From Anaerolineae bacterium (GTDB taxonomy: Bacteria > Chloroflexota > Anaerolineae > Aggregatilineales > Phototrophicaceae): a stretch of DNA of 49,307 bases. The DNA lies in the NCBI GenBank assembly GCA_026645945.1, contig JAPKMO010000021.1, positions 1 to 49,307 on the forward strand, given 5' to 3'. The first letter of the stretch is position 1. Each line of letters begins with the position of its first letter. A model generated the notes under the pieces. It had not been told where the DNA came from and made no database searches. It worked only from the letters and a program-made list of their open reading frames with translations. Both the position numbers and the translations under genes were made by a program. This document shows, in pieces, positions 1-13,211 of the stretch.

Positions 1-1
1 G

Positions 2-856
2 GTTTTGCTGTTTACGCGGGCGGTGCCGGGCTTCGTGCGCGACTCTGCCGATGTTCGCAAGCAGACCGGCTTCATCCCGATAGAGCGACAGTTAATGCTT
101 TCGGATTACGCGCGCCTGGATGACAAAATGGCCTTTTTAGAGGTGCGCGCGCTGGGCAGCGGGCGGGTGATGTTAAACGGGCGCAGCGTGGATGATTGGG
201 ACGGCACTTTACCCCGCGCGCTGTTTTTTTATCTGGTTGACCGGGGTATGACGACCCGCAGCCAGATTTTTGAAACCTTCTGGCCGAACCTCAGCACGCG
301 AGAAGCCACTAACGTTTTTCATGTCACCAAGCGTAAAATCAGCGAAGTGCTGGGCGTGGATTTGACAACCTACTGGTCTGGTTTCTACCGCATCGCCTCC
401 AATATTGACCTGCATTACGATGTCTTTTCGTTCACCGAGATGGTACAGAACAGCGCCGTCGCCGAGCCGGAGGAAGCCGCGCGGCTGCTGTCTTATGCGC
501 TGTCGCTGTACCAGGGCAAATTTTTAAGATCGGTGGAGACGGATTGGGTCAAACGCCGCCGCCAGGAGATGGAGCATCTGTACAGCGAGGCGTTGATCGG
601 TCTGGGCAAATTGATGGAGCAGGCTGAAAAACCGCGCGAGGCGCTGGGTTTGTATGTGCGGGCTTCTGCCGCCAACCGCCACCGCGAAGACTTGGCGCGC
701 AGCATCATGCTGCTGTACCGGCAGCTGGGCTGGCATGAAGATGCTATCGCCACCTACCGGCGGCTGGAATCCGAACTTGAGAACGCCCTGGGGGTATCGC
801 CCGCGCCCACGCTTCAGGAACTTCTGGGGGAAATCCAGGCGGAGCGCGTCCATTAA
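2..856 (+). CDS. BTAD/SARP-type transcriptional regulator, C-terminal part (cut by window edge)
   Basis: The reading frame is open to the left edge, so the N-terminus is missing; the TTG at 5 is probably internal. The visible part has a winged-helix-like DNA-binding region (about residues 45-120 counted from the TTG) containing LFFYLVDRGMTTRSQIFETF and a basic VTKRKISEVLG segment. An all-helical bacterial transcriptional activator domain follows (about 130-280), with tetratricopeptide-like helices such as ALSLYQGKFL and EDAIATYRRLESEL. This order is typical of SARP regulators and of large LuxR/MalT-like ATPase regulators in Chloroflexota and Actinobacteria. The missing part could carry an NTPase domain; that cannot be seen. 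The gene converges on gyrA with a 20-bp gap holding a hairpin. Its target is unknown. Confidence 0.75.
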   Translation, partial: VLLFTRAVPGFVRDSADVRKQTGFIPIERQLMLSDYARLDDKMAFLEVRALGSGRVMLNGRSVDDWDGTLPRALFFYLVDRGMTTRSQIFETFWPNLSTREATNVFHVTKRKISEVLGVDLTTYWSGFYRIASNIDLHYDVFSFTEMVQNSAVAEPEEAARLLSYALSLYQGKFLRSVETDWVKRRRQEMEHLYSEALIGLGKLMEQAEKPREALGLYVRASAANRHREDLARSIMLLYRQLGWHEDAIATYRRLESELENALGVSPAPTLQELLGEIQAERVH

Positions 857-877
857 ATGCCGCTTTTATCGCGGCAT
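857..877. terminator. Hairpin between convergent genes
   Basis: A perfect 7-bp stem (ATGCCGC / GCGGCAT) with a 7-nt TTTTATC loop fills the gap between the stop of the BTAD gene and the stop of gyrA. It lacks a clear T tract on either side, so it is only a possible bidirectional terminator. Confidence 0.4.
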
Positions 878-3336
878 CAGGTCGCGCTTTCCGTTTCGGT
901 TATACGCGGCTGGTAGCTGACCACCGCCGCCACACGCTCTTTTGACCGCAGCGAGATCACGATGTCGCCGCCGGGTTTACCGCGCCCCACCTGCGGCGCG
1001 CGCCCCAGCCGCATATACAGCGGTTTGTTTCGGTTGGTCAAAACGATGATGTTGTCGTCCTGGCGACCGATGGCTACTGCGGCGATTTCCAGGCTGTCTT
1101 TGGGCAGGCGCATGGCGATCACGCCGCTGCCCGCCCGCCCCTGAGACGGATATTCCGCTGCCGGCGAAATTTTCGCTACGCCATCGTCAGTGATCGTCCA
1201 CACGTACTGGTTGTCAACCGCCACCATCGCGCCGACCACGCGGTCGCGCTGGCCGGATAGTTTAATACCGCGCATCCCGCCTGCCGGTAGGGTGGTTGGG
1301 CGCACGTCGTTTTCGCTGAAGCGAATGGCCTGGGCCTGAGCCGTAACCAGGATGATTTCGTTTTCGCCGGAGGTCATCAGCACCCAACCGAGGCGGTCGT
1401 CCTGCTCCACGTCCATCACGGTGAAGGCGTTGGCGCTCAGGCCGGGCAGGTCTTCCAGCCGCAGGCGTTTGACTTCCCCGGCGTCGGTCGCCATCAGCAG
1501 GAAGCCGGTTTCCAGGCCGTTGGGCAGGCTGAGCATGGCCGTGACCTGCTGGCCGCTGTTGAGCGGACACAGGCTGCTGAACGGTGTCCCTTCGGCGGGA
1601 TCGTTGACCTGCGGAAGCTGGTGGACGGGGATGGTCGCGCACTGGCCGTCGGCGGTGAACAGGTACAGCACGTGAGTGGTATTGCTTGCCAGCATGAAAC
1701 GCGGCGGCTCGGCTACGTCGGCAGTGACTTTGGGCGGTACGTTTTCGAAACTGCGCCCCAGTTTGCCTTCGACCGTCAGCGTTACCCAGGTATCATCGGC
1801 GGGCATCAGGAATTCGGTAACGTTGGCAGCCGAAGCTGTGCCGTCCACGATGATGGTGCGCCGGGGGTCGTTATAGGCGTTTTTGATGAGGCCCAACTCC
1901 TCAGCGATGACATCCCGCATTTTCTGCGGACTTTTGAGCAGCCCTTCTAGGTACTTGATGAGCTTGATTTTTTCTTTGTATTCTTCTTCGATTTTTTTAC
2001 GTTCCAGCGCGGCCAGCCGGCGAAGCTGCATGTCCAGGATGGCTTGTGCCTGAATATCGTCTATGTGCAGCAGTTTTTTGAGGTTATTACGGGCGGTTTC
2101 GACGGTTTGTGACTTGCGGATGGTCGCAATCACATCGTCGAGCGCGTCCATCGCTTTGAGCAGCCCTTCCAGAATATGGGCGCGATCCCTGGCGCGTTTG
2201 AGTTCGTATTCGCTGCGCCGCCGCACGACTTCCAGCCGGTGATCGAGATAAACCTTAAGCGCCTGTTTGAGCGTCAGCAGGCGCGGTTCGTTATCCACCA
2301 GCGCCAGCATGATGATGCTGAAGGTTTCCTGGAGCGGCGTAAGCTGGAACAGCCGCGCCAGGATAGGCGCGGCCTCCGCCCCGCGCTGGAGTTCGATCAC
2401 CAGGCGCAGGCCCTGCCGGTCGGATTCGTCACGCAGGTCGGCAATACCTTCCAGTTTTCCGTCCCGCGCCAGCGCCGCCACCCGCTCGATCAACGCCGCT
2501 TTGTTGGTCTGGTAGGGCAGTTCGCTGACGATAATGCGCGATTTGCCGCGCCCCATATCTTCGACGTGGACTTTGGCGCGCACCGTGATTTTGCCGCGCC
2601 CAGTGGCATAAGCCGCCGCCAGCGTATCTTCGCCATTTTCCTGTCCATCAATGTGTCGGTAAACCAGGCCGCCGGTGGGGAAATCCGGCCCTTTGATAAA
2701 CCGCATCAGGTCTTCTACGCCGATGTCATCCAGTTTGTTCCAGTTGTTCAGCATATACACCAGCGCGTCACACACCTCGCCCAGATTATGCGGTGGAACG
2801 TTGGTGGACATGCCGACAGCGATGCCGGATGAACCGTTGACCAGCAGATTGGGGAAGCTGGCCGGCAGCAGAAGGGGTTCTTTCAGGCTGCCATCGAAAT
2901 TTTCGACAAAATCTACGGTGTTTTTGTCTATATCTACCAGCAGCTCTTCGCCGATCTGCTCCATGCGCGCCTCGGTGTAACGCATAGCTGCCGGGCCGTC
3001 GCCGTCAATGCTGCCGAAGTTGCCCTGGCCGTCAATCAAGCCATAACGCATGGAAAAATCCTGTGCCAGCCGCACCATCGCTTCGTATACGGCGGCGTCG
3101 CCGTGCGGGTGATACTTGCCCAGCACCTCGCCGACAATACGGGCGCTCTTTTTGTAGGGTGTGTCGGCGCGAATCCCCATATCATACATGGCGTATAAAA
3201 TGCGGCGGTGAACGGGTTTAAGGCCGTCGCGGGCGTCGGGCAGCGCGCGCGCCACGATAACGCTCATCGCATAATCCAGGTAAGCATCGCGCATTTCCTG
3301 GCCGATGTTCACCTGGCGTACTGTGCCGTTGGTCAT
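877..3336 (-). CDS. gyrA: DNA gyrase / type IIA topoisomerase subunit A
   Basis: This is the breakage-reunion subunit of a type IIA topoisomerase, which cuts and rejoins DNA with the ATPase subunit GyrB. It has 819 residues. The N-terminal winged-helix region contains the [10 protein letters not shown] loop and the catalytic tyrosine in [10 protein letters not shown] (Tyr120, E. coli Tyr122). The tower and coiled-coil gate follow, then a six-bladed C-terminal domain from about residue 500. I chose the ATG at 3336 over the upstream ATG at 3378: it has an AAGGA site 7 nt upstream and makes the numbering match E. coli to within two. The positions equal to Ser83 and Asp87 are Ala81 and Glu85. No QRRGGKG-like GyrA box is visible in the C-terminal domain, so a ParC-like activity is possible. 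The gene has a near-consensus promoter upstream; gyrB is not in the window. Confidence 0.93.
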   Translation of the reverse strand: MTNGTVRQVNIGQEMRDAYLDYAMSVIVARALPDARDGLKPVHRRILYAMYDMGIRADTPYKKSARIVGEVLGKYHPHGDAAVYEAMVRLAQDFSMRYGLIDGQGNFGSIDGDGPAAMRYTEARMEQIGEELLVDIDKNTVDFVENFDGSLKEPLLLPASFPNLLVNGSSGIAVGMSTNVPPHNLGEVCDALVYMLNNWNKLDDIGVEDLMRFIKGPDFPTGGLVYRHIDGQENGEDTLAAAYATGRGKITVRAKVHVEDMGRGKSRIIVSELPYQTNKAALIERVAALARDGKLEGIADLRDESDRQGLRLVIELQRGAEAAPILARLFQLTPLQETFSIIMLALVDNEPRLLTLKQALKVYLDHRLEVVRRRSEYELKRARDRAHILEGLLKAMDALDDVIATIRKSQTVETARNNLKKLLHIDDIQAQAILDMQLRRLAALERKKIEEEYKEKIKLIKYLEGLLKSPQKMRDVIAEELGLIKNAYNDPRRTIIVDGTASAANVTEFLMPADDTWVTLTVEGKLGRSFENVPPKVTADVAEPPRFMLASNTTHVLYLFTADGQCATIPVHQLPQVNDPAEGTPFSSLCPLNSGQQVTAMLSLPNGLETGFLLMATDAGEVKRLRLEDLPGLSANAFTVMDVEQDDRLGWVLMTSGENEIILVTAQAQAIRFSENDVRPTTLPAGGMRGIKLSGQRDRVVGAMVAVDNQYVWTITDDGVAKISPAAEYPSQGRAGSGVIAMRLPKDSLEIAAVAIGRQDDNIIVLTNRNKPLYMRLGRAPQVGRGKPGGDIVISLRSKERVAAVVSYQPRITETESAT

Positions 3337-3393
3337 GGGAAGTTCCTTAGAAGTACCATTTGATTTATGATTGACCATGAGTTCACGCTGCTC

Positions 3394-3422
3394 ATTCTAG
3401 GGGCAGGCGGCCTGCCTGTCAA
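3394..3422 (-). promoter_or_regulatory. Sigma-70 promoter of gyrA with a palindromic spacer
   Basis: On the minus strand there is TTGACA (3417-3422), a 17-bp spacer and TAGAAT (3394-3399), nearly the full consensus. The spacer is almost entirely a palindrome with 7-bp arms, GGCAGGC and GCCTGCC (3402-3416), around a single base. The predicted start lies about 50 nt upstream of the chosen ATG. Confidence 0.75.
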
Positions 3423-3530
3423 ACTTTGAACTTTTGTTCTATTTTACCACAGGATTGTAACCTACGCTTGACCGACTTTTAGCCGTTTTTTCATGGCTTG
3501 AAGCGAGAGCGTGTGGTAGTATGCTTCTCT

Positions 3531-5003
3531 ATGATAAACTCGATACGACCAACTCTGTTTATTACCCTTCTGGCTGTTCTGCTGGCGGCCTGTTTGCCAC
3601 AAGCGCCTATTTATATCTATATCACGCCGACGCCTGAGCCGGGGACACCTGTTCCAACCGTCGAGGTGGCCGAAGCCGTGACGGCGGCGACCGTGACTGT
3701 GACCGATCATACACCGACGCCTACACCCACACCCAGTCTGTCCCCTACCCCTGGCAGCCCGACGCCGACCGTCCTGGGAGCGGTGCTGGCGCCGGGTTAT
3801 ACACTGCCGCCGACCAGCCCGCCGCGCGCGACTGCCACGCCATCCGCCACCAGCACGCCGACAACCGGCCCCAGCGCCACGCCGCGCGGCCCGACGGCCA
3901 CGCCGCTGCCCGGCCTTGACCCGAACCCGATAGGCATCCAGCTTGACCCAACGCTGAATCAGGATGACTGGAATCTGGCGATGCAGGACATCCGCCGCCT
4001 GGAGGTTAAATGGCTGAAAGTCCAGGTGGCGTGGGCGATGCTGCAACCCAACGGCCCGGACGAGATCAGCGAGGACTTTCGACGGCTGGAAATTTATCTG
4101 GAGACGGCCAGCAATGACGGCCTGAACATCCTGGTGAGTGTGGCGAAAGCCCCGCCCTGGGCGCGCGATACACAGACTGAGGACGGCCCGCCGCGCGACC
4201 CGAATGCGCTGGCGGCCTTCATCAGCCTGATGCTGCGTGAATTCGGCCCGGCGGTGGATGCGGTGGAAGTGTGGAACGAGCCGAATCTTGAGCGCGAATG
4301 GCAGGGCAGGCCGATCAACGGCGGCGAGTATATGGCTTTATTCCGCCCGGCTTATGAGGCTGTCCGGCAGTATTCGGCGGACATCGCCATCATCACCGCC
4401 GGCCTGGCGCCGACTGGGGACAATCCCGGTTCGGTGGATGATCGCGCCTATTTGCAGCAGATGTATAATGCAGGACTGGCAAACTATAAGGATGTAGCCG
4501 TTGGCATACACCCTTACGGCTGGGGCAACCCGCCGGACGCGCGCTGCTGCGATTTTGACCCCGAACCTGGCTGGGACGACGACCCGCATTTTTTCTTCCT
4601 GGATAATCTGGAAGATTACCGCGAGATTATGGTTAACAACGGCCATGCCGACGCCCAGCTATGGGCAACCGAGTTCGGTTGGGCGACCTGGGCCGATTTA
4701 CCGGGCAGCGCGCCCGAACCCTGGATGGACTATGTAAATGAATGCCAGCAGGGCGATTATATCATCCGGGCGTTTGAGATCGGCCAGGAGCGGGATTACA
4801 TCGGGCCGATGATTCTGTGGAACCTGAACTTTGGCGTGCTGGGCAATCTGGTCGAAAACGGAGACGAACGCGCCGCCTACAGCCTGATTATCCCGCGCGG
4901 CATCCGTGAACGCGCCGCCTACTGGATGCTTTATGACGCGATCAAAACGGACATCCCACAGTTGGAGTCGTATGCTGTCTGCCCCGGTTCGGGCGGCGGG
5001 TGA
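3531..5003 (+). CDS. Secreted lipoprotein with clan GH-A glycoside-hydrolase-like domain
   Basis: The 490-residue product starts with a lipoprotein signal peptide (hydrophobic LFITLLAVLLAAC with the lipobox cysteine). A long Thr/Pro-rich linker follows (about residues 30-125, many PTP repeats), as expected for a surface-tethered enzyme. The remainder resembles the (beta/alpha)8 fold of clan GH-A hydrolases (GH5/GH39-like). VEVWNEPN has the likely acid/base Glu250 and ATEFGW the likely nucleophile Glu381; GIHPYGW is also typical. The ATG at 3531 is preferred over the in-frame TTG at 3498 because it begins the signal peptide. The substrate cannot be read from sequence; a beta-xylosidase-like or endoglucanase-like role is possible. 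It is divergent from gyrA and I see no convincing promoter of its own. Confidence 0.8.
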   Translation: MINSIRPTLFITLLAVLLAACLPQAPIYIYITPTPEPGTPVPTVEVAEAVTAATVTVTDHTPTPTPTPSLSPTPGSPTPTVLGAVLAPGYTLPPTSPPRATATPSATSTPTTGPSATPRGPTATPLPGLDPNPIGIQLDPTLNQDDWNLAMQDIRRLEVKWLKVQVAWAMLQPNGPDEISEDFRRLEIYLETASNDGLNILVSVAKAPPWARDTQTEDGPPRDPNALAAFISLMLREFGPAVDAVEVWNEPNLEREWQGRPINGGEYMALFRPAYEAVRQYSADIAIITAGLAPTGDNPGSVDDRAYLQQMYNAGLANYKDVAVGIHPYGWGNPPDARCCDFDPEPGWDDDPHFFFLDNLEDYREIMVNNGHADAQLWATEFGWATWADLPGSAPEPWMDYVNECQQGDYIIRAFEIGQERDYIGPMILWNLNFGVLGNLVENGDERAAYSLIIPRGIRERAAYWMLYDAIKTDIPQLESYAVCPGSGGG

Positions 5004-5013
5004 GCCGAATTTG

Positions 5014-5050
5014 CGTTTTAAAACGAAAAGGGCGGGTAAAATACCCGCCC
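5014..5050 (-). terminator. Intrinsic terminator of rpoC
   Basis: A perfect 9-bp stem (GGGCGGGTA / TACCCGCCC, 5030-5050, 3-nt loop) is followed on the minus strand by TTTTCGTTTT. That second element is part of a 12-bp palindrome at 5014-5025. The structure lies 30 bp past the rpoC stop and may also serve the converging lipoprotein gene. Confidence 0.8.
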
Positions 5051-5079
5051 CAATCATTTGCCCCGCCTGAAGGCCGCGT

Positions 5080-9657
<4,578 letters not shown>

Positions 9658-9957
9658 AGCGTGTCCTCCTCTGCGCTGACAAGCTATTCAAAATGTGGGC
9701 GGTTTGACTTCCAAAAAGCTGAAAGCGGAGTTTGTAAAAGCCCACCAACGATGAAACAGCGAATGGAAGGTAATCTCCACCGCTGTCGTGGGTTCGTGAT
9801 GAGCCTGTTCGTAATCATTTGTAGGGGAAATTATAGGCGTCTTCCCCCATACTGTCAAGTGGCAAGTTCGCAAATTAACCCAGCTTAATAGAATACCATA
9901 ATTCGAGATTCTTATCAAGAGGGGCGGAAACGATTTCCCACCTCTCCGGGTTTCGGG
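9658..9957 (-). other. rpoC leader and promoter region
   Basis: This 300-bp gap holds the rpoC promoter and a leader of about 165 nt. Within the leader a GTGGGC/GCCCAC pair separated by roughly 46 nt could close a large stem. I see no known riboswitch, leader peptide or terminator in it. Confidence 0.5.
9830..9858 (-). promoter_or_regulatory. Full-consensus sigma-70 promoter of rpoC
   Basis: The minus strand has TTGACA (9853-9858), exactly 17 bp, then TATAAT (9830-9835). Both hexamers are perfect. The predicted transcription start is near 9823. Confidence 0.85.
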
Positions 9958-10983
9958 TTATATGCGGATCACCGTGCCACAGTAGGGACATTCGACCTCG
10001 GTCTGCCCGGCTACCAGACGGGGAAGCTGGCCGTTACAGACGTGGCAGGCCGTCGGCGCGCTGCGGAGTTTTTCGAGCATTTCTGGGTCGGGCTGGCTGG
10101 CGCGTTCGTTTTTAGTTTCGCCGCTCAGCATTCGTTTAAGCTCCCGCGCCCAGTATTTACAGTCCACGCCGCCTTTAACTTCGATCGTGATTTTGGGATA
10201 AGGCGCGCCGCGTCCAAGCGTAAAATGCAGCATATCCTTGCCGCCCAGGAAACCCTTGTTTTCTGGCGACACGTCCTCAACCGCGCTCAGCGGCACTTCC
10301 CACTTCATTTCCTGGACGCTTTCGCCGCGTTTAAACAGGCCGCCGCCGACCGTTTCTTTTTGCTCGAACACCAGGCGCTGGTCGGTGAGGAACAGAATGC
10401 CATCGGGGTCCTGTTTGCCTTTGCCGGTGGCGACCCATTCGGCTTTTGCCGCCAGGAAAAGCGCCTCGGCGGGATAGAAGCTAAAACTGGCCTCTTCCTT
10501 TTGCTGCATGAACCATTTGGCCTCTTCGATCTGCGCTTGGGTGGTCTGCAATTCGCGCTCAATCGGCTCAAACAGGCTGCGGATGCGGCTTTCGGCAGCT
10601 TCCACTTTTTGTTGGATGACGTTCAGCGTGCTTTCCAGGCCGGTGATAGCCGGTAGGGTGGGGCGCAGATCAAGCTGCCGGACGGCTGCCTCGGCGTGTT
10701 TCATCTGCTGGCGAAGGTCTTCTACTTCCCGATTGATCGTGTCATGGATGCGTTCCTGGGTTTGCGACCACTGCTCGGCCATCACTGACGCTTTTTTCTC
10801 CAGGAAGGCGCGGTAAACATAACCCCGGCTGCGGATTTCCTCAATCATACCCGGCAGCCGGCTGAGATCGGTCGTTACCGTGCTGATCCGGCTGGTGATG
10901 CCGGACAGATTGGCGCGGTTGACGAATTCCTCGTAGCGCCGTTTGAGTTGTGTGACTTTTTCGCCCAGGTTTTCGGTACTCAC
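9958..10983 (-). CDS. Coiled-coil, PH/GRAM-like and zinc-ribbon protein of unknown function
   Basis: I do not recognise this 341-residue protein as a named family. Three parts are visible. The N-terminal half (about 1-165) is charged and helical, probably coiled coil. The middle (about 170-290) resembles a bacterial PH/GRAM-like fold, with the hallmark strand pair GILFLTDQRLVFEQKE and a following KGFLGGKDMLHFTLGRG segment. The C-terminus is a zinc ribbon with two CxxC pairs (CHVC and CPYC). It has no signal peptide or membrane helix. It starts at a GTG with AAGGAG about 8 nt upstream. It sits between prfB (34-bp gap) and rpoC, so it is probably co-transcribed with ftsY-prfB. PH-like folds often bind lipids or partner proteins; no role can be assigned here. 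Confidence 0.7.
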   Translation of the reverse strand: MSTENLGEKVTQLKRRYEEFVNRANLSGITSRISTVTTDLSRLPGMIEEIRSRGYVYRAFLEKKASVMAEQWSQTQERIHDTINREVEDLRQQMKHAEAAVRQLDLRPTLPAITGLESTLNVIQQKVEAAESRIRSLFEPIERELQTTQAQIEEAKWFMQQKEEASFSFYPAEALFLAAKAEWVATGKGKQDPDGILFLTDQRLVFEQKETVGGGLFKRGESVQEMKWEVPLSAVEDVSPENKGFLGGKDMLHFTLGRGAPYPKITIEVKGGVDCKYWARELKRMLSGETKNERASQPDPEMLEKLRSAPTACHVCNGQLPRLVAGQTEVECPYCGTVIRI

Positions 10984-11017
10984 AAAGTGCTCCTTAAAGG
11001 TAATATCGGCAAAAGTA

Positions 11018-12115
11018 TTAAGTGGCTGATTTGAGCGCGACTTTGGCGCGAAGGTAAGAGTCCATGAGGTCGTTCAGGCGGCCATCCAGAACGGCACTGG
11101 TATTGCCGACTTCGTAATCGGTGCGATGGTCTTTGACAAGCTGGTAAGGGTGCAGCACGTAGGAACGAATCTGGTTGCCCCATTCGGCGTTGATGTTTTC
11201 GCCCTTAAGCGCCGCCAACTGCGCCTCCTGTTTTTTGCGCTCCATCTCAAACAGCCGCGCCTTGAGGATTTGCAAGGCGCGCTCGCGGTTCTGCATCTGG
11301 CTGCGCTGGTTCTGGCACTGGACGACAATGCCTGTAGGAATATGGGTGATCCGCACGGCGGTATCGTTCTTTTGCACGTGCTGGCCGCCCGCGCCGCCCG
11401 CCCGGTAGGTGTCTATTCGTAGGTCTTTTTCGTTAATTTCGATATCGAGCTGGCCTTGAATATCCGGCCAGAGTTCGACTTTGGCAAATGACGTATGGCG
11501 GCGGTTGGAGGCATCGAACGGGCTGAGGCGCACCAGCCGGTGAACGCCCTGCTCGCTTTGCAAATAACCGTAGGCATATTCGCCTTTCACGCTCATCATC
11601 ACGCTTTTAATGCCGGCTTCTTCGCCCTCGCTGCGTTCCAGAATTTCGACCTTATAGCCGTTTTCCTCTGCCCAGCGCAGGTACATACGTTCCAGCATTT
11701 GCGCCCAGTCCTGCGAGTCCGTGCCGCCCGCCCCGGCATGAATGGCGAGGATGGCGTTATCGCGGTCGTAGGGGCCGGAAAGCAGGGCCTGTAAGGCCAT
11801 TCGATCTACGATTTCGGTGAGGGCGTTCACTTCGTTGGTGAGGTCGTCCAGCAGGCTGCGGTCATCAAACTGCGCCAGTTCCAGGGCATCGTTAATGCGC
11901 TGAGTAAGGCCGTTCCAACGCCCGACTTCTTCTTTTAACCGGGAGATTTCCTGCATAATTTTCTGCGCGGATTCGGGGTCATTCCAGAAATCGGCTGCGC
12001 CGGACCGTTCTTCGAGCTGGTGAATGCGCTGGATTTTGCCGGTGATGTCCAACTGCGCCGTCAGCCCATCAATACGGTTTTTAAGAGTAGTCAACAGGCT
12101 GATTAAACTTTCCAT
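11018..12115 (-). CDS. prfB: Peptide chain release factor 2
   Basis: RF2 recognises UGA and UAA stop codons and triggers peptide release on the ribosome. With the ATG at 12115 it has 365 residues, the same length as E. coli RF2. The stop-codon-reading tripeptide SPF is at 198-200 and the catalytic GGQ at 243-245 within AGGAGGQHVQKND. Many prfB genes carry a programmed +1 frameshift with an in-frame UGA near codon 26. Here the equivalent Leu22-Asp23 is read straight through as TTG GAC, so that autoregulation is absent. A GGAGG lies about 15 nt upstream of the ATG, which is long. The frame is open to a GTG at 12172, so a slightly longer protein is possible. It is probably the second gene of the ftsY operon. 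Confidence 0.95.
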   Translation of the reverse strand: MESLISLLTTLKNRIDGLTAQLDITGKIQRIHQLEERSGAADFWNDPESAQKIMQEISRLKEEVGRWNGLTQRINDALELAQFDDRSLLDDLTNEVNALTEIVDRMALQALLSGPYDRDNAILAIHAGAGGTDSQDWAQMLERMYLRWAEENGYKVEILERSEGEEAGIKSVMMSVKGEYAYGYLQSEQGVHRLVRLSPFDASNRRHTSFAKVELWPDIQGQLDIEINEKDLRIDTYRAGGAGGQHVQKNDTAVRITHIPTGIVVQCQNQRSQMQNRERALQILKARLFEMERKKQEAQLAALKGENINAEWGNQIRSYVLHPYQLVKDHRTDYEVGNTSAVLDGRLNDLMDSYLRAKVALKSAT

Positions 12116-12180
12116 CGAATTTGTACGGATTCCTCCAGGTTTAATCGTGATAGAGGCGGGTTCGAGACCCACCCCACGAA

Positions 12181-13083
12181 TTAATTCTCATCGAACAGGC
12201 TGTTCACAAAATTTTCCGGGCTGAACAGTACCAGGTCGTTCACCCCTTCGCCCAGGCCGATGTAGTGTACCGGCAGGTGAAGGTCGTTAAAGACCGAAAA
12301 CACCATGCCGCCTTTGGCCGTGCCATCCAGTTTGGTGACGATGACGCCTGTCACCTCGACCATTTCGCGGAACTTTTGCGCCTGCTGCAAGGCGTTCTGG
12401 CCGGTCGTGCCGTCCAGCACCAGCAGGACTTCGTGCGGCGCGTCTGGCACCACTTTGCCGGAGACGGATTTGATCTTGGCAAGTTCTTCCATCAGGTTAT
12501 AGTTAGTGTGCAGCCGCCCGGCGGTGTCTACGATCAGGATGTCATGCCCGCGCGAGTGAGCGGCGGCGGTCGCGTCATAAACAACGGCGGCGGGGTCGGA
12601 GCCAGGCTGCCCGGCGATGACCGGCACGCCTACCCGTTTGCCCCAGGTTTGCAGCTGCTCAATTGCCGCCGCGCGAAACGTGTCGCCGGCGGCCAGCATG
12701 ACCTTACGACCGGCGCGATTCAGCCGGTTGGCGAGTTTGGCGATAGAGGTGGTTTTGCCGCTGCCGTTGACGCCGACGACCAGGATGATCGAAAGCGGGC
12801 GACCGCTGACGTTCATCGGCGGTGGGGTGGTGAGCAGGCCGCGCAGCGTTTCTTTCAGCGCGACGTTTAGCTGGTCGGCGCGGGTGATGCCGTCGCGTTT
12901 AACCCGCGCTTTCAGGTCTTCCATAATACGCTGGGTGGCTGCTACCCCGACATCGGCCTGAATAAGTACGGCTTCGATATCGTCCCAGGTGTCATCATCA
13001 AGGTCTGTATTGCCGAGCAACTGCGAGATGCGTCCAAAAAACGACTGCCGCGTCTTTGCCAGACCGCTGCGAAAGATGCCCAA
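12181..13083 (-). CDS. ftsY: Signal recognition particle receptor FtsY
   Basis: FtsY is the membrane-associated GTPase that docks SRP-ribosome complexes at the translocon. The 300-residue product is a bare NG domain without the long acidic A domain of E. coli. GTPase motifs are [10 protein letters not shown] (G1), DTAGRL (G3) and [10 protein letters not shown] (G4); DTFRAAA is the insertion-box motif. I chose a TTG at 13083, which begins the typical [12 protein letters not shown] and has GGAG 9 nt upstream. The frame extends to a TTG at 13152, but the predicted promoter lies inside that extension, which argues against the longer form. prfB follows on the same strand. Confidence 0.95.
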   Translation of the reverse strand: MGIFRSGLAKTRQSFFGRISQLLGNTDLDDDTWDDIEAVLIQADVGVAATQRIMEDLKARVKRDGITRADQLNVALKETLRGLLTTPPPMNVSGRPLSIILVVGVNGSGKTTSIAKLANRLNRAGRKVMLAAGDTFRAAAIEQLQTWGKRVGVPVIAGQPGSDPAAVVYDATAAAHSRGHDILIVDTAGRLHTNYNLMEELAKIKSVSGKVVPDAPHEVLLVLDGTTGQNALQQAQKFREMVEVTGVIVTKLDGTAKGGMVFSVFNDLHLPVHYIGLGEGVNDLVLFSPENFVNSLFDEN

Positions 13084-13128
13084 AGATGTTTTCTCCGATT
13101 GCGATTCAATGTTTATGAAATTGTTTGC

Positions 13129-13157
13129 AGTATACACGGGGCAGGGGTGCAAAACAA
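13129..13157 (-). promoter_or_regulatory. Promoter of the ftsY-prfB operon
   Basis: On the minus strand there is TTGTTT (13152-13157), 17 bp, then TATACT (13129-13134). The predicted start is near 13122, about 40 nt before the ftsY TTG. Confidence 0.6.
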
Positions 13158-13171
13158 GCCTGCCCCTCGGC

Positions 13172-13177
13172 TATAAT
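13172..13177 (+). promoter_or_regulatory. -10 element upstream of moaC
   Basis: There is a perfect TATAAT about 35 nt before the moaC start. The -35 region is poor (TGCAAA-like). It faces away from the ftsY promoter, so the gap is a divergent promoter region. Confidence 0.5.
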
Positions 13178-13211
13178 GGAGAGATGTCACTGACCAGTGA
13201 GGGACGAAACA

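Noticed and set aside
3468-3522. TTGACC at 3468 as a promoter for the lipoprotein gene
   Set aside because: No -10 hexamer of fair quality lies 15-19 bp downstream; TAGTAT at 3517 is too far away and too close to the start codon.
12040-12115. Programmed +1 frameshift in prfB
   Set aside because: The frame is continuous through the Leu-Asp junction and there is no in-frame TGA or CTTTGA slip site.
12158-12180. tRNA T-arm-like GGG-TTCGAGA-CCC on the plus strand before prfB
   Set aside because: No matching acceptor strand, anticodon arm or D arm lies upstream at the right distance, and the stem has a mismatch. It is part of the prfB upstream region.
13084-13152. Longer ftsY start at the TTG at 13152
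   Set aside because: The predicted promoter -10 and start site fall within this stretch, and the TTG at 13083 has a good ribosome-binding site and a family-typical N-terminus.
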